From contig CAZWLN010000031.1 of the NCBI GenBank assembly GCA_964634885.1, positions 1 to 53,931 of the forward strand: 53,931 nucleotides of DNA. Reading direction: 5' to 3'. Position 1 is the stretch's first letter; each line of letters begins with the position of its first letter. The position numbers and the translations under genes were made by a program. The DNA comes from DAINRZ01 sp964634885 (GTDB taxonomy: Bacteria > Bacteroidota > Ignavibacteria > Kapaibacteriales > UBA2268). Below the pieces are notes generated by a model. The model was given only the letters and a program-made list of their open reading frames with translations. It ran no database searches and was not told the origin of the DNA. Below, one piece after another: positions 24,839 to 35,600 of the stretch.

Positions 24839-25809
24839 GAATTACTGTGCCTCGCATTGAATGGGTCCGACATAATGCCGCTTTGCAGCGCTTTGAGTAT
24901 TTCCCGGATGCCGTCGTCAACACAATAGTAAGTATGGTAGCCAAGTATTTTTTCAATTTTCGAGAAATTTACCCTGTAATCTCTGGGGTCTTCTTCTTTA
25001 TGTACAAATTCGATAGCTGCGCCGGGCAGGTATTTCCTGATCATATCGACAATCATCAATTTTGTGTAATTCCCGGCGGTATTGCCTACGTTAAAGACAT
25101 TGCGGCTGACGATGTCCGGCGATGATTCGAGGACTTTCACACATGAAGAAGCAAGGTCGGACACATGGCAGTAGGGCCTCCAAAACTGCTCACCGAAGAC
25201 GGTCAGCTTCCTACCGGCCCACAGGTCCCTCGTGAATTCGTTTACCGTCAGGTCAAACCTCATTCGGGGGGAAAATCCGTAAACGGTAGCGAACCGGAGA
25301 GGTGTGGGAGTGAAATCATCGCGTGTTTTGGAGTCGAGGATGTATTGTTCGAATTTGACTTTCAGCCTTGCATAGTGTGAAACCGGATCCAGCGGCGAGG
25401 TTTCGTCAACATAGTCCGTATCTTTCATCTTCCCGTAATTGCTGCATGTCGAAGCAAAAACAAATTGCTTTACTTTGGGAGTTTCACGGCAAAGATCGAA
25501 AAGCTGTACTGAAGCGTTCCAGTTAATTTCCTCTGCCAGTTCCGGCTGTTTGGCGCAGGCCGGGTCACCGACGATGGCCGCAAGGTGTACAACAGCGTCT
25601 GCGTCTTTAAGACCGGCAGCGACAGTGTCCCTGTCCCTGATGTCTCCCCTTACGAATTCGAAATTGCTGTCTCCAATCAGGTGCATCAGCGATTCGCCTC
25701 CGAACATCAGCCTGTCGAGTACCCTTACCCGATAGCCTTTCTTTATTAATATCCCACAGAGTACCGACCCGATGTAGCCGGCGCCTCCCGTTACCACTAT
25801 CCTTTTCAT
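24835..25809 (-). CDS. NAD-dependent sugar epimerase/dehydratase
   Basis: A 324-residue extended short-chain dehydrogenase. NAD-binding motif TGGAGYIGS (residues 7-15), FASTCSNYG carrying the active-site Ser/Thr, and the catalytic pair Tyr146 and Lys150 in HYARLK. Family members epimerise or dehydrate nucleotide sugars. The sequence style (TCSNYG, RFATVYGFSPRMRFDLTVNEFT) is that of uncharacterised epimerases found beside small nucleotidyltransferases. First gene of the overlapping set: its stop overlaps the nucleotidyltransferase start by 4 nt, and a 104-bp AT-rich gap upstream may contain the operon promoter. Confidence 0.9.
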   Translation of the reverse strand: MKRIVVTGGAGYIGSVLCGILIKKGYRVRVLDRLMFGGESLMHLIGDSNFEFVRGDIRDRDTVAAGLKDADAVVHLAAIVGDPACAKQPELAEEINWNASVQLFDLCRETPKVKQFVFASTCSNYGKMKDTDYVDETSPLDPVSHYARLKVKFEQYILDSKTRDDFTPTPLRFATVYGFSPRMRFDLTVNEFTRDLWAGRKLTVFGEQFWRPYCHVSDLASSCVKVLESSPDIVSRNVFNVGNTAGNYTKLMIVDMIRKYLPGAAIEFVHKEEDPRDYRVNFSKIEKILGYHTYYCVDDGIREILKALQSGIMSDPFNARHSNS

Positions 25810-25841
25810 AATAATTGCTGCTATCCCATTTTTTCAAAAAA

Positions 25842-25849
25842 CAAAATTA
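25842..25849 (-). promoter_or_regulatory. Possible Bacteroidota-type -7 box (TAATTTTG)
   Basis: Read on the minus strand this is TAATTTTG, matching the TAnnTTTG consensus of Bacteroidota housekeeping promoters, 33 nt before the epimerase start. No convincing -33 TTTG box is seen at the right distance, so it is only a suggestion. Confidence 0.25.
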
Positions 25850-25913
25850 AAAAGAAAAATTGTTTAAATATTAATTATCAGGAATATTTACTTTTCTAAT
25901 TCTTTTTCCCCAA

Positions 25914-27896
25914 TCAGCAAGCGGCTTTTCTCCTTTCCCTGTACTCCTGCCATGCCATTGGAATGATGAAAATCGAATAGATATAAACAAAGTACAGGTA
26001 CCTGAAATCAGGCGCCCCTGCCGTTACGATGATGAATGGAACCTGGAACAGGATGATGAATGATCCCAAAGCGCTTGCCGGTACGTATTTATAAAGAAAA
26101 AACGCCAGCAGCAGCAGGAATATCGGAAGGAAATGATTCCAGACGGCTAACCTGAAAGGAAAGACGGAGGAAATCCCTATCAGCCAATTCTGTATTTCAC
26201 TTAAAAACCCGATTTTGGGGGAGTACGGGTGCTCAAAAAGAGTGAGTTTTCCCGGCCAATGATAGCTTGCAATGGAATTGTGAATATACTCGTTGTCAAC
26301 GATATAATTCGAATAGGTCGAACTTCCGAGCGAGGCGGCCATTGTTGTAAACAGGTAGGCCCTGTCAGCAAAATAGGCAGGCAAATTGACTGCAATCAGC
26401 CTGTAAAACAAGTTGTTAACGCTGTCCACAGTCTCGTCGGACAAATCGGTTCTAACCTGCATTATCAGGCTGCTGCCGTGTTCGGGTACATAGCAGCGCT
26501 TAAGGGAATCGACATTGATGATTTTGCTGAATATACGGATGTCCCTCTCGTAATCGTCCGAATAATAGGTCTTGTTGAGTTGCATCAATTTGTTGTGAAA
26601 AAGCGAAGCAATCGGATTGATTTTCCAGGACAGGGAAGAGAAAGCCGGGTTAATTGGTTTTACGTCGAGAAGAGGCGGCACCGCGAGTTTTAATATCAGA
26701 TAAAGTATCAGCGTAGAAACTGAAAACAGATAGACTTTCCTCCGCTCCAACAGCCTGAAAACGAACATGGCCAGCGGTATCAACGGCAGCAGCAGCACAC
26801 CGTTGTGGCGGACAAAACCCGTAAATATCAGAACTACCGAGAGCAACAGCACCGGTTTGACGCCTATCACGACGGTCCTGCCCTTTTGTTTGTTATTGTA
26901 AAGGTAATAGCATAAGAAGGCCCAGAAACAGTTTAGTATTGAAAATGGAATATCTTTCCACAACGTAACATTATAAGTGCATATTGGTATGGACAGAACC
27001 CAGATGAAAAGGAATATCCAGGTGAGGTAAGATTTTAAGCCGTTTTTGTTTAAGTACCATAGTATGAAGCTGCCGAGCACGGACATCATGAGTATCTGGA
27101 ACAGGCCGACGACGGCAGGAGTATCCATCAACTGCGAAAGGAAAAATACATAGAGGGAGCTGACATAGGGATGGTCATCCTGCAGGTCGAGGTTTTTTGT
27201 CTGCATCCACTGCCAGAGTGAGTCGGGCGTGAGGGCGCCGGGCCACTGACCCAGCAGCCAGCAGAAAAACAGGGTGAAGGAGATTGCGAAAAAGAGCCAG
27301 AAACGCTTCCGCCCGTTTTCGAGAAAGACGAACCGACCGACCGACCGCCAGTCGGGCTTATTCAACATTACCCTCAATTTGACTAACAGGTAGATAATCC
27401 AGGTAATTAACAAGGCCAGAAAAACCTGGAGGGCGAAAATTCTTGGTTCAAACCGCGTATGTTTTATCTCAAGATTGCTGACTATTACACTTCCGTTTTC
27501 ACTGCCGGCAATGGCTTGTTTTGCATTGATGCTTTCATAAACCGGAACCGTATCGACTTCGGATATAGCCGTTATTTTATTGATAGTTGCACCACACAGA
27601 CTGTCGGTCGGTATCAGTTTCAATCCGTAAACCGTCGAGAACGGAAGTATTATGGATTGGTATTCTTTTGCCGAATCGATGGCGACGCCGACTGTCTGGT
27701 AAGAATTGAACCCCCCGCCTGTGTCCCAACTGAATTTATAATGGCACTGGCCGGGGAAGGCGCCGTATATCCTTAATTCCACAGGTACATAGTGCCCGTT
27801 CTTAAAGTAAAGGAAAGAGAGTGCAACTGCAAATATTGCAATGAGTAAGAATGCTTTTTTCAAAGTGACTCTTTTATCTGATTTCATACCTCTCAT
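25914..27896 (-). CDS. Polytopic membrane glycosyltransferase-like protein
   Basis: A 660-residue integral membrane protein. One N-terminal membrane helix (AFLLIAIFAVALSFLYF) precedes a periplasmic beta-rich domain of about 130 residues; roughly ten further membrane helices follow. The loop WPGALTPDSLWQW...DDHPYVSSLY resembles the acidic first loop of GT-C glycosyltransferases and DUF6020-like proteins, which use lipid-linked sugars outside the membrane. No full PMT signature is visible. It lies 104 bp upstream of the sugar-nucleotide operon on the same strand and may use its lipid-linked product. The first ATG (27896) is used; an ATG at 27887 is equally possible. Confidence 0.7.
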   Translation of the reverse strand: MRGMKSDKRVTLKKAFLLIAIFAVALSFLYFKNGHYVPVELRIYGAFPGQCHYKFSWDTGGGFNSYQTVGVAIDSAKEYQSIILPFSTVYGLKLIPTDSLCGATINKITAISEVDTVPVYESINAKQAIAGSENGSVIVSNLEIKHTRFEPRIFALQVFLALLITWIIYLLVKLRVMLNKPDWRSVGRFVFLENGRKRFWLFFAISFTLFFCWLLGQWPGALTPDSLWQWMQTKNLDLQDDHPYVSSLYVFFLSQLMDTPAVVGLFQILMMSVLGSFILWYLNKNGLKSYLTWIFLFIWVLSIPICTYNVTLWKDIPFSILNCFWAFLCYYLYNNKQKGRTVVIGVKPVLLLSVVLIFTGFVRHNGVLLLPLIPLAMFVFRLLERRKVYLFSVSTLILYLILKLAVPPLLDVKPINPAFSSLSWKINPIASLFHNKLMQLNKTYYSDDYERDIRIFSKIINVDSLKRCYVPEHGSSLIMQVRTDLSDETVDSVNNLFYRLIAVNLPAYFADRAYLFTTMAASLGSSTYSNYIVDNEYIHNSIASYHWPGKLTLFEHPYSPKIGFLSEIQNWLIGISSVFPFRLAVWNHFLPIFLLLLAFFLYKYVPASALGSFIILFQVPFIIVTAGAPDFRYLYFVYIYSIFIIPMAWQEYRERRKAAC

Positions 27897-28155
27897 GGCC
27901 CGGACTAATTATAAGTAACAACAGTAATTAATTGTAATATAACGACAAACAGTTTTCCCATCCTTTGATATGAAGTGGGCAGGGGATGCTTGAATTTCCC
28001 TGAAAATATTATAATAATAGAGTTTACACCTTATCATTCACAAAACTATAAAACATTGTCAAAAACCCCGGGAACTAAGATAACAAATTCCTGAATAATA
28101 GTTTATAAAGTTTGTCAAGTTCATAAAGTCAAGGAAAAACTAATCTGGTACGTCT

Positions 28156-28181
28156 TTCTCCTTCCCCTTGGGGAAGGAGAA
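28156..28181 (+). repeat. CCTTCCCC/GGGGAAGG hairpin
   Basis: Arms TTCTCCTTCCCC (28156-28167) and GGGGAAGGAGAA (28170-28181) separated by TT form an almost loop-free inverted repeat. A related palindrome (CCTTCCCCA/TGGGGAAGG) lies at 41333-41351, so this belongs to a dispersed repeat class and not to a gene-specific terminator. Confidence 0.7.
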
Positions 28182-28287
28182 GGAAACAAGGCAGTTCTTG
28201 AATCCTCTCTTTGAGGTGAATTCAGGTGGGGTAAAGCACACCGGGCGCTCAATATTCTCATATGAGACACCGGAAAGCCGCACCAGC

Positions 28288-28311
28288 AGAGACGCAAGGC
28301 CTTGCGTCTCT
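28288..28311. repeat. 24-bp perfect palindrome
   Basis: AGAGACGCAAGG (28288-28299) followed directly by its exact reverse complement CCTTGCGTCTCT (28300-28311), with no spacer. It lies in a gene-free region. It may be a dispersed palindromic repeat or a target for a dimeric DNA-binding protein. Confidence 0.75.
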
Positions 28312-28430
28312 ACGAAATAATGCAATAATACGGCTTCTTTACCACCATCATGAATAATTTAATAATTTTATCCGTACTGAATAGCGAAGAGCCTTTTTTT
28401 TAGTTACCCACTATAAATGATGAAAAGCCT

Positions 28431-28581
28431 TAATTATTTAATAAATCTGATAATAGCTTATTAAAGATATAGAGATGACAGTCCTCTACAGATCATACAA
28501 TAGTCTCCTGGCAGAGAGGGAGCGTAAGGCCAGGTTGCAAACCCTCTAAAAAGTTGTAGCTACGCGGCAGCCGGGGTGTGT
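28431..28581 (-). mobile_element. MITE-like repeat element, copy A
   Basis: About 151 bp that is the near-exact reverse complement of 37934-38084 (element B). The two copies face each other and bracket the signalling genes at 28788-37749. Internal GAGGG/CCCTC arms could fold into a hairpin. A TACTGAATAGCGAAGAGCC stretch at 28375-28393 matches the right end of element C at 43479-43497. No coding capacity, so a non-autonomous element. Confidence 0.75.
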
Positions 28582-28787
28582 TCATCGATTTTCACATAAA
28601 TTCTCCTCTTTAACTTTCACCCCCAGCAAATCGCGAAAAACCATATTTTACAATTTTTGGTACAGAACCGGAATAATCATTTGTTAATATTTAATTATTT
28701 ATTTAAGTTTAAAGATATGAGATTTTACAACCCTTGGGGTAGATTTTATGAAAACCGTTTTTTGTTTCACAGATTCCTGAGGCTTCA

Positions 28788-29396
28788 ATGCGTGTACTTA
28801 GAATATTGATCCTTGCGGTGATTCCACTCTTCTTGTTCAGCTATTGCGAAGATAATTCCGCTCAAAATCCAAAAATCGATAAGTCCATTTGGCCTATGGG
28901 TGTAGGGTACTACTGGAAATACCACTGGTTCATCCAGTACAAAGGACAGAATTATAAGGAACTGGGTATTTCGAAATGCGGTATCACCGAAAAGATGAAG
29001 ATTGGCAAAGAATACTGGTATGTTATGACCGACCTGTTCTTTCCCGATACTTTGGAAATCCTGCATGTTGATGACAAAGGTGTTTGGTCAGACGTATATA
29101 CCGGCAAAAAGGAAAATACTACATATAAATATCTTGCATATAAGTATCCGACTTATGCTGGAGAATTGAATATTTACGGCGATGATACTATTGTGACAGT
29201 AGCCACTTCAGTACCAATTAGTACAGTTTATGGAGAGATCGATCAATGTGTTAAATATGCTTCTATCGATAATAAAATACTTATTTTCTTTCGATACGGC
29301 CTTGGACCGGTTAAAATTATGTGGGTCGACGGTTATTATGACGGCAGCCCTCTGTGGAAAGTCAAAGAATTATATGAATATTATGTTGGGCTGTAA
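28788..29396 (+). CDS. Exported hypothetical protein, possible lipoprotein
   Basis: A 202-residue protein with a hydrophobic N-terminus MRVLRILILAVIPLFLFSYC; Cys20 could be a lipidation site, although the residues before it fit the lipobox only loosely. The mature part begins with IWPMGVGYYWKYHW and contains FRYGLGPVKIMW near the end. This resembles a type of small exported Bacteroidota protein with a 'PLxxGNxWxY ... GxGLVK' layout, whose function is unknown to me. It is the first gene inside the segment bounded by repeats A and B, about 230 bp before the giant sensor kinase. A sensory or binding role for that kinase is possible but unsupported. Confidence 0.65.
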   Translation: MRVLRILILAVIPLFLFSYCEDNSAQNPKIDKSIWPMGVGYYWKYHWFIQYKGQNYKELGISKCGITEKMKIGKEYWYVMTDLFFPDTLEILHVDDKGVWSDVYTGKKENTTYKYLAYKYPTYAGELNIYGDDTIVTVATSVPISTVYGEIDQCVKYASIDNKILIFFRYGLGPVKIMWVDGYYDGSPLWKVKELYEYYVGL

Positions 29397-29630
29397 TCCC
29401 TGTCAATCCCGATAGCGCTCTTCGATCCCCTATAAATTTGTATTTTATTATCGTGCCCCTCATGATTACTAATCTGTGCAATCTTTAATAACATTGCTAA
29501 CTTATTGCAGTTTGTAGTTACGGAAAAAATACTTATAATTGAAGATTGTAAAAAATTGAAAAGTTTTATTAATTAAGATAATGAAATACGTCTTATATAT
29601 GGCGGGAACACAAGGATACCGGGTAGATAA

Positions 29631-32600
29631 ATGATTCAGGTAAGCAAATATATATTGGATGAGATAATCGACGAAGACAACAGGCGAATAACCTACCGCG
29701 GCTACGACAAAGAAACCAGGAAGTCCGTACTGGCTTTCGTCGTCAACGAACGCAACCTTGCTCCCGAAGAACTGGCACGCATCGAATACGGATTCGACCT
29801 TGTCAATAAATTCCCATTCTCCGGCATCATCAAACTGCTCGATTACGAAAAGAAGAATGAGTTGAGGATGTTTATCTGCGAAGATTTCGATTATATCTTC
29901 CTCGACAAATACTTTGAGACATCGGATTACGACCTGAAGAAACTCCTGAAAATCGCACTGAATATTACTTCTACTGTACGCGAAATCCACAGGTATAACT
30001 ATATTCACAAAAACCTCAATCCCCGGAGCATACTCCTCAATCCATCGACACTGAAGGTTAAAATTTCCTGCTTCGAGATTGCATCGGTACTGAAGAAAGA
30101 ACGCGATTCGCACATCAGCCCGGACTATGTCAAGGGGAACCTCCTTTACATCTCCCCGGAACAGACGGGAAGGACTAACCAGTTCATCGATACCCGGTCC
30201 GACCTTTACTCGCTCGGCATCATCCTCTACCAGATGTTTGCAGGCAGGCTGCCGTTCAACTACAATGACCCGATGGAGATAATCCATGCACACATTGCCC
30301 GCCAGCCGTTCTACGCTCACCTGATCAACCCGGAACTGCCCGAAGTGGTCTCCGAAATCATCGACAAACTGCTTGAGAAGAATCCCGACGACCGTTACCA
30401 GAGCTGTGCCGGGCTGTACTATGACCTGAAGAAATGCTATGACCAGTACTGGACCAGCAATAATATATACAGCTTCAGGATTGCCGCACAGGATATACCC
30501 GAAAAGTTCAATATTCCCGATAAAATATACGGCAGGGACAGTGAGTTGTCGCTGCTGCAAAACGAATTCACGGGGGTATCCCAGGGAAACTCCGGCATCG
30601 TTTTCATCAGCGGCCCGCCCGGCATAGGCAAGTCCTCCATTGTCAATGAATTTGTCAGGCGCAACGACGAGAAGGAATTCTTTTTCATTACCGGCAAATT
30701 CGAGCAGTACAAACACGAGATACCTTACAGCCCGTTCATCGACGCATGCAGGGAACTCCTTAAGCAATTGCTCACAGAAACCAACGAAAACCTTGACCAG
30801 TGGAGGGACAAACTCAGGAGCAGCCTTGGCGAGAATGCTTCCTCCCTCGTTGACATCATACCCGAACTTGAGCTGGTATTAGGTAAGATTACCAGTGTAA
30901 GGCAGGACAGCGAGGAAAAGGAAAGAGCCGTTTTCCTCAGCGCTTTCAGTACCCTGATCAAAACCTTTGCTACTGAAGAAAAACCGCTCGTCATCTTCAT
31001 CGACGACTGGCAATGGGTTTGCTCATGCTCAATTAACCTCATACGTACCCTCATCACCGAGTCCCACAACAAATACATACTGTTCATCGGCTCGTACAGA
31101 GACGACGAGATTACTCCCGAACACCCTGTCAAAGCCATTCTCAACTTCATGGAAGAGAACAGCAGTTTCAATTTCATGGAGATCAAACTGCTCCCTCTCG
31201 GATTGATCGATATTAGTACTCTGATCTCCGATATGTTCAAGTGCTCGCTGAAAAAAGCAAAGCCGCTCGGCAACATCATCAAGCAGAGGACCCTCGGCAA
31301 CCCATTGTTCATCAAACAGTTCCTGAGGAGCCTCAGCGACGACAAACTGATACAGTTCAACCGTGAGAAACTTTCCTGGGAATGGGACATCAGTATTATT
31401 AACGAAGTCGATATTTCCGATAATATTGTCGAGGTGCTTGAAAAAAGGCTGAAAGAGCTGCCTCCGGCAACTCTCGAAATATTAAAATATGCTTCCTGCA
31501 TCGGTACCTTCTTCGATCTGACAACCCTGTCAGGCATATTCAAAAAAGAACAGCGCTATATCTACGAGAACCTGATATTGGCTGTCAATGAAGGTTTCAT
31601 ACTGAAACTAATCTCCATCGACACCAAATTTCCCGGCCAGGAAGACGAGTTCTCCAGTCTCGAGGATATAAAATACAGGTTTGTTCACGACAGGGTTCAG
31701 CAGGTCTCCAACCTCATGCTGCCTGAAACCGAACGCCGGACAGTCAAGTTCAGGCTCGCACAGTATCTGCTGTTGAATAAATACAGCAGGACTACGGACA
31801 ACATCTTCCAGATCGTTAACCAACTGAATGAGAACATCGGCAATCTGAGGAATGGCATCACAAGGTTTGAACTGGCAAAACTCAATTATCAGGCCGGTAA
31901 GAAAGCCAGGCTCTATGAAGCATACATTCCTGCACAGAAGTATTTCCAGACCGGCATCAAACTGCTTGGCAACAGCGCCTGGACAAAGAACTACGAGATG
32001 ATGGCAGAACTTCACATCGACTCATCTGAAGCTGCCGTCTTCGCCGGCAACTACTCTGTGGCTGAACGCCAGTCCCTGGCTTCGATTAAATACCTTAAGT
32101 CCAAGATCGATACGATCAGGGCTTACGGGAACCTGATCAGATCGCGCTCCTTGCAGTACAAGATGAAGCAGGCTCTTCGGTCTTCATTCGAACTGCTTTC
32201 GCACCTCGGCGTGGAAATCAAATTGCCTAAGACTTACAATTACAAAAAGAGTCTCGCCGACCTGTACGAAAGAATCAAGAACCTGACCTATGACGATTAT
32301 CTACGAATACCCGAAGTCGGCGAGATAATAAAAGCCGAGACACAGAAAGCGCTGATGGACAGTATTACTATTGCTTATGCCGTCGGTTCACCCTATTATA
32401 CGCCACTGGTCTTCGAGATGATGGCCCATACACTGAAACACGGAAGAAGCAAGTACACATCGTTCGGGTTGGTATCGTTGGCCGCAACAATGTGTACGGT
32501 TGAAGGATACCGGGGGCTGGGACTCGAACTGGGCAACATTGCCATTAAGCTTGCAGGACGGTACAATGCTAACGAAATTCACTACCGTGTCCTTCTGATC

Positions 32601-35600
32601 GGCAATTCATTCATCAGCCTGTACAGGGACATCAATCGGGATACGACGGATAATTTACAGTTCATATACAAACAATGCCTGGCCAATAAAGACTATGAAT
32701 ATGCTTCTCATGCTCTTCTGGCCTTTCATATATACAGTTTCTGGTACGGGGCGGACCCGGGCCTGCTGGAGCAGAGCCTTAGCGCTGCCCGACGGGATAA
32801 CGGTATTGCCGACCAGAAAAAATACATCCTTTCAATTGAATTTCAGAATCAACTGCTTTGCAACATACGGGGCAAGTCTGCAAACATCCTCTCCCTTGCA
32901 GGGTCAAGGACCGAAAAAGAAATTGCACGCCAGCTTGCCCTGGCGAAGGAATTGCCCTCATTGTTCGATTTCTACCTGATTAAGGCTTTTCTTCATTACA
33001 TTTTCGATGATCCGAAGAATGCTCTGCTATTTATCGACAAGGCCGAAAGCTATTATAATGAATTGTTTGTTCCCATCCTTTTATTGGAATTCAAATTCCT
33101 CCAGGCAATAATCTATTCGGCGAACTGGGCGAACTTCAGCAGGAAAGAAAGGGAGCTGAGGCTGGCCAAAATCGAAAAGAACCAGGCAGAGATGAAAAAT
33201 CTTTCGGTTATTGCCCCATCCTTTTTCCTGGGCAAATACTACATTATCGAGGCGGAAAAATGCCGCATACAGGACAAAGACTTCCTTGCCCTCGACTATT
33301 ATTACAAAGCGATTAAACATTCCGCTGCCGGTAAATTCATTATCGACGAAGCCCTGTCCTCCGAATTAGCAGCCAAATTCCTGATATCCAAGGATAAAGA
33401 GGACATTGCCAATTTCTACATCGCCCGTGCTTCCCAGGCATACCGGAAATGGGGAGCAGAAGCAAAAGTCAGCCTTCTCGATAAAAAATACAATGTACTC
33501 TCCGCTCCCGGTAATTACTATTCCAAACCTCAACAAGCAGCGCTGGAAGGAGACACTGCCGATTCCGCCCTCGGTTTCGAGGAGAAGATTGACATCATGG
33601 CTGTCACTAAGTCCACACAGGCAATCTCCGGTGAGATCATACTCGAAAAACTGCTCACTGTCCTGATTAGGATTGTAATGGAGAACGCCGGCGCCGAAAA
33701 GGTTTTCCTGATGATTAACAAAGACAACGACCTGTACCTCGAAGCAGAAGGCACCTCCCAGTCCGAAGAGATCAAAGTAATGCTGTCGATGCCTCTCGAT
33801 TACTGTCCGCTCCCAAAGAAGATCATCAGGTACGTGGCAAGGACCAAGGAAACGATTGTACTCGAAGACGCTGCCAACGAGACATTCTTTTCCGACGACG
33901 ACTATGTCCACCACAAGAAACCGAAGTCCATACTGTGTATGCCTGTCTTTCACCATAATGAAATAATAGCTATACTGTACCTTGAAAACAATTTCATTGT
34001 CGGCGCTTTTACCAAGGTGCGGCAGGAAACCCTGAAAATACTCTCCTCCCAGGTCGCTATTTCCCTCGAGAACGCCTTCCTTTACAATAACCTCAAAAAG
34101 GAGATACAGGAAAGGAAGAAAGCAGAGGAGGAACTGATTAATTACAGGGACCAGCTTCAGGAACTCGTGGAAGTCAGGACTACGGAGATAAGGAAAACCA
34201 ATAAACTCCTTCAGATCGAGATTAACGAGAAAAAGAACACTGAAGAAGAGCTGCGCAAGAGCCAGGAGCGGTTCCGTAAGCAATACCTGTCGATACCCAT
34301 TCCCACCTTCACCTATGAACGTTCGAAAGACGGCGGTACTTTTACCCTGACAGACTTCAACAAGCTGGCAGAGGAAGCCGACTTCGGCAGGCCCCACGAG
34401 CTGCTGGGCTCCTCCGTCAATGAGTTGTTCTTCGAAAGACAGGACATCATCAACGATATTAAACTGTGCTATGAGAGCAAGATTACCTTCCAGAGGGAAG
34501 TGCATTACAAACCGAGGTATCTCGACTCTCCGCGCTATTACCTCTTTACATACGCCTATGTTCCCCCGGACCTTGTGATGCTTCACCAGGAAGACGTTAC
34601 CGAGAGGAAACTCTACGAAAACGCCTTGCAGGAGAGTGAAGCCACTGCACGCGCCCTGATCAATGCGCCTACAGACTACATCGTTCTTTACGATGAGAAC
34701 ATGAACATCCTGGCAATCAACAAAACTGCCGCAAAAAGCCTCGATTCGGAGATCGACGACCTCATCGGCAGGAACCTTAACGACATATTCTCTGCCGAAG
34801 TGGCCAGGACCCGAAAGGAAAAATACGAACTGGTTTTCAAGACCGGCAAGACTCTCCGTTACGAAGACAAAGGCGACACCGGCTGGTACGACCATGTAAT
34901 CTATCCTGTGAAAAATGAATACGGCGACGTAAAGAAAATTACCGTCGTTGCCCGCGACATTACCGTTTCAAAAAAAATTGAAGAGGAGCTGCGAAAAGCA
35001 AAAGAGGAAGCCGAACGTGCCAACAGGTCGAAAAGTGAGTTCCTCGCCAATATGTCCCATGAGATACGAACACCGATGAATGCCATCCTCGGTTTCAGCG
35101 AGATACTCCTTACCCAGACGTCAGACATGCAGCACAAGAGCTACCTCAACACCATCCTGAACAGCGGCAATATTCTACTCTCACTTATTAACGACATACT
35201 CGACCTTTCGAAGATTGAAGCCGACAAACTCGAGATGAACTATGAAGCGGTTGACATCGAAAAAGTAATTGTCGATATTAAGCATATCTTCATGCACAGA
35301 ACAGGCGAAAAGAACCTCGAATTCAGGATGGACATCAATCCCGGCCTGCCAAAGACGCTGTTGTTCGACGAAGTAAGGCTGAGGCAGATATTGTTCAACC
35401 TTGTGGGCAATGCCGTAAAATTTACCGACAGCGGATATATTGCCGTAAGTGTCGATTTCAAGTACGAAAACAAAGAGAAAACTACTGTAGAGATATATTT
35501 CAACATCGAAGACTCCGGCATCGGCATTCCCGTGGAGGAACACGAAACCATATTCCAGTCCTTCACCACTCCTGCCGACTCCAACAAGAAAAAAATGGGT

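Larger units (their letters stand above)
27897..28787. other. Gene-free region rich in palindromes and repeats
   Basis: 891 bp without a supported gene. It contains a 12-13 bp hairpin (28156-28181), a 24-bp perfect palindrome (28288-28311), repeat element A (28431-28581) and about 200 bp of AT-rich sequence before the next gene. A 30-codon frame at about 28717 overlaps the next gene and has no support. Confidence 0.6.

Noticed and set aside
28717..28809. 30-codon frame MRFYNPWGRFYENRF upstream of the possible lipoprotein
   Set aside because: It overlaps the lipoprotein start out of frame, has no ribosome site and no known relatives; could be a leader peptide but there is no support.
33366..34895. 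509-codon open frame on the minus strand
   Set aside because: It lies wholly inside the GAF/PAS region of the giant kinase. Such long antisense frames arise from the GC-ending codon bias of the real gene; its product shows no family features. The same applies to the minus frames at 29502-30767 and 35181-36398.
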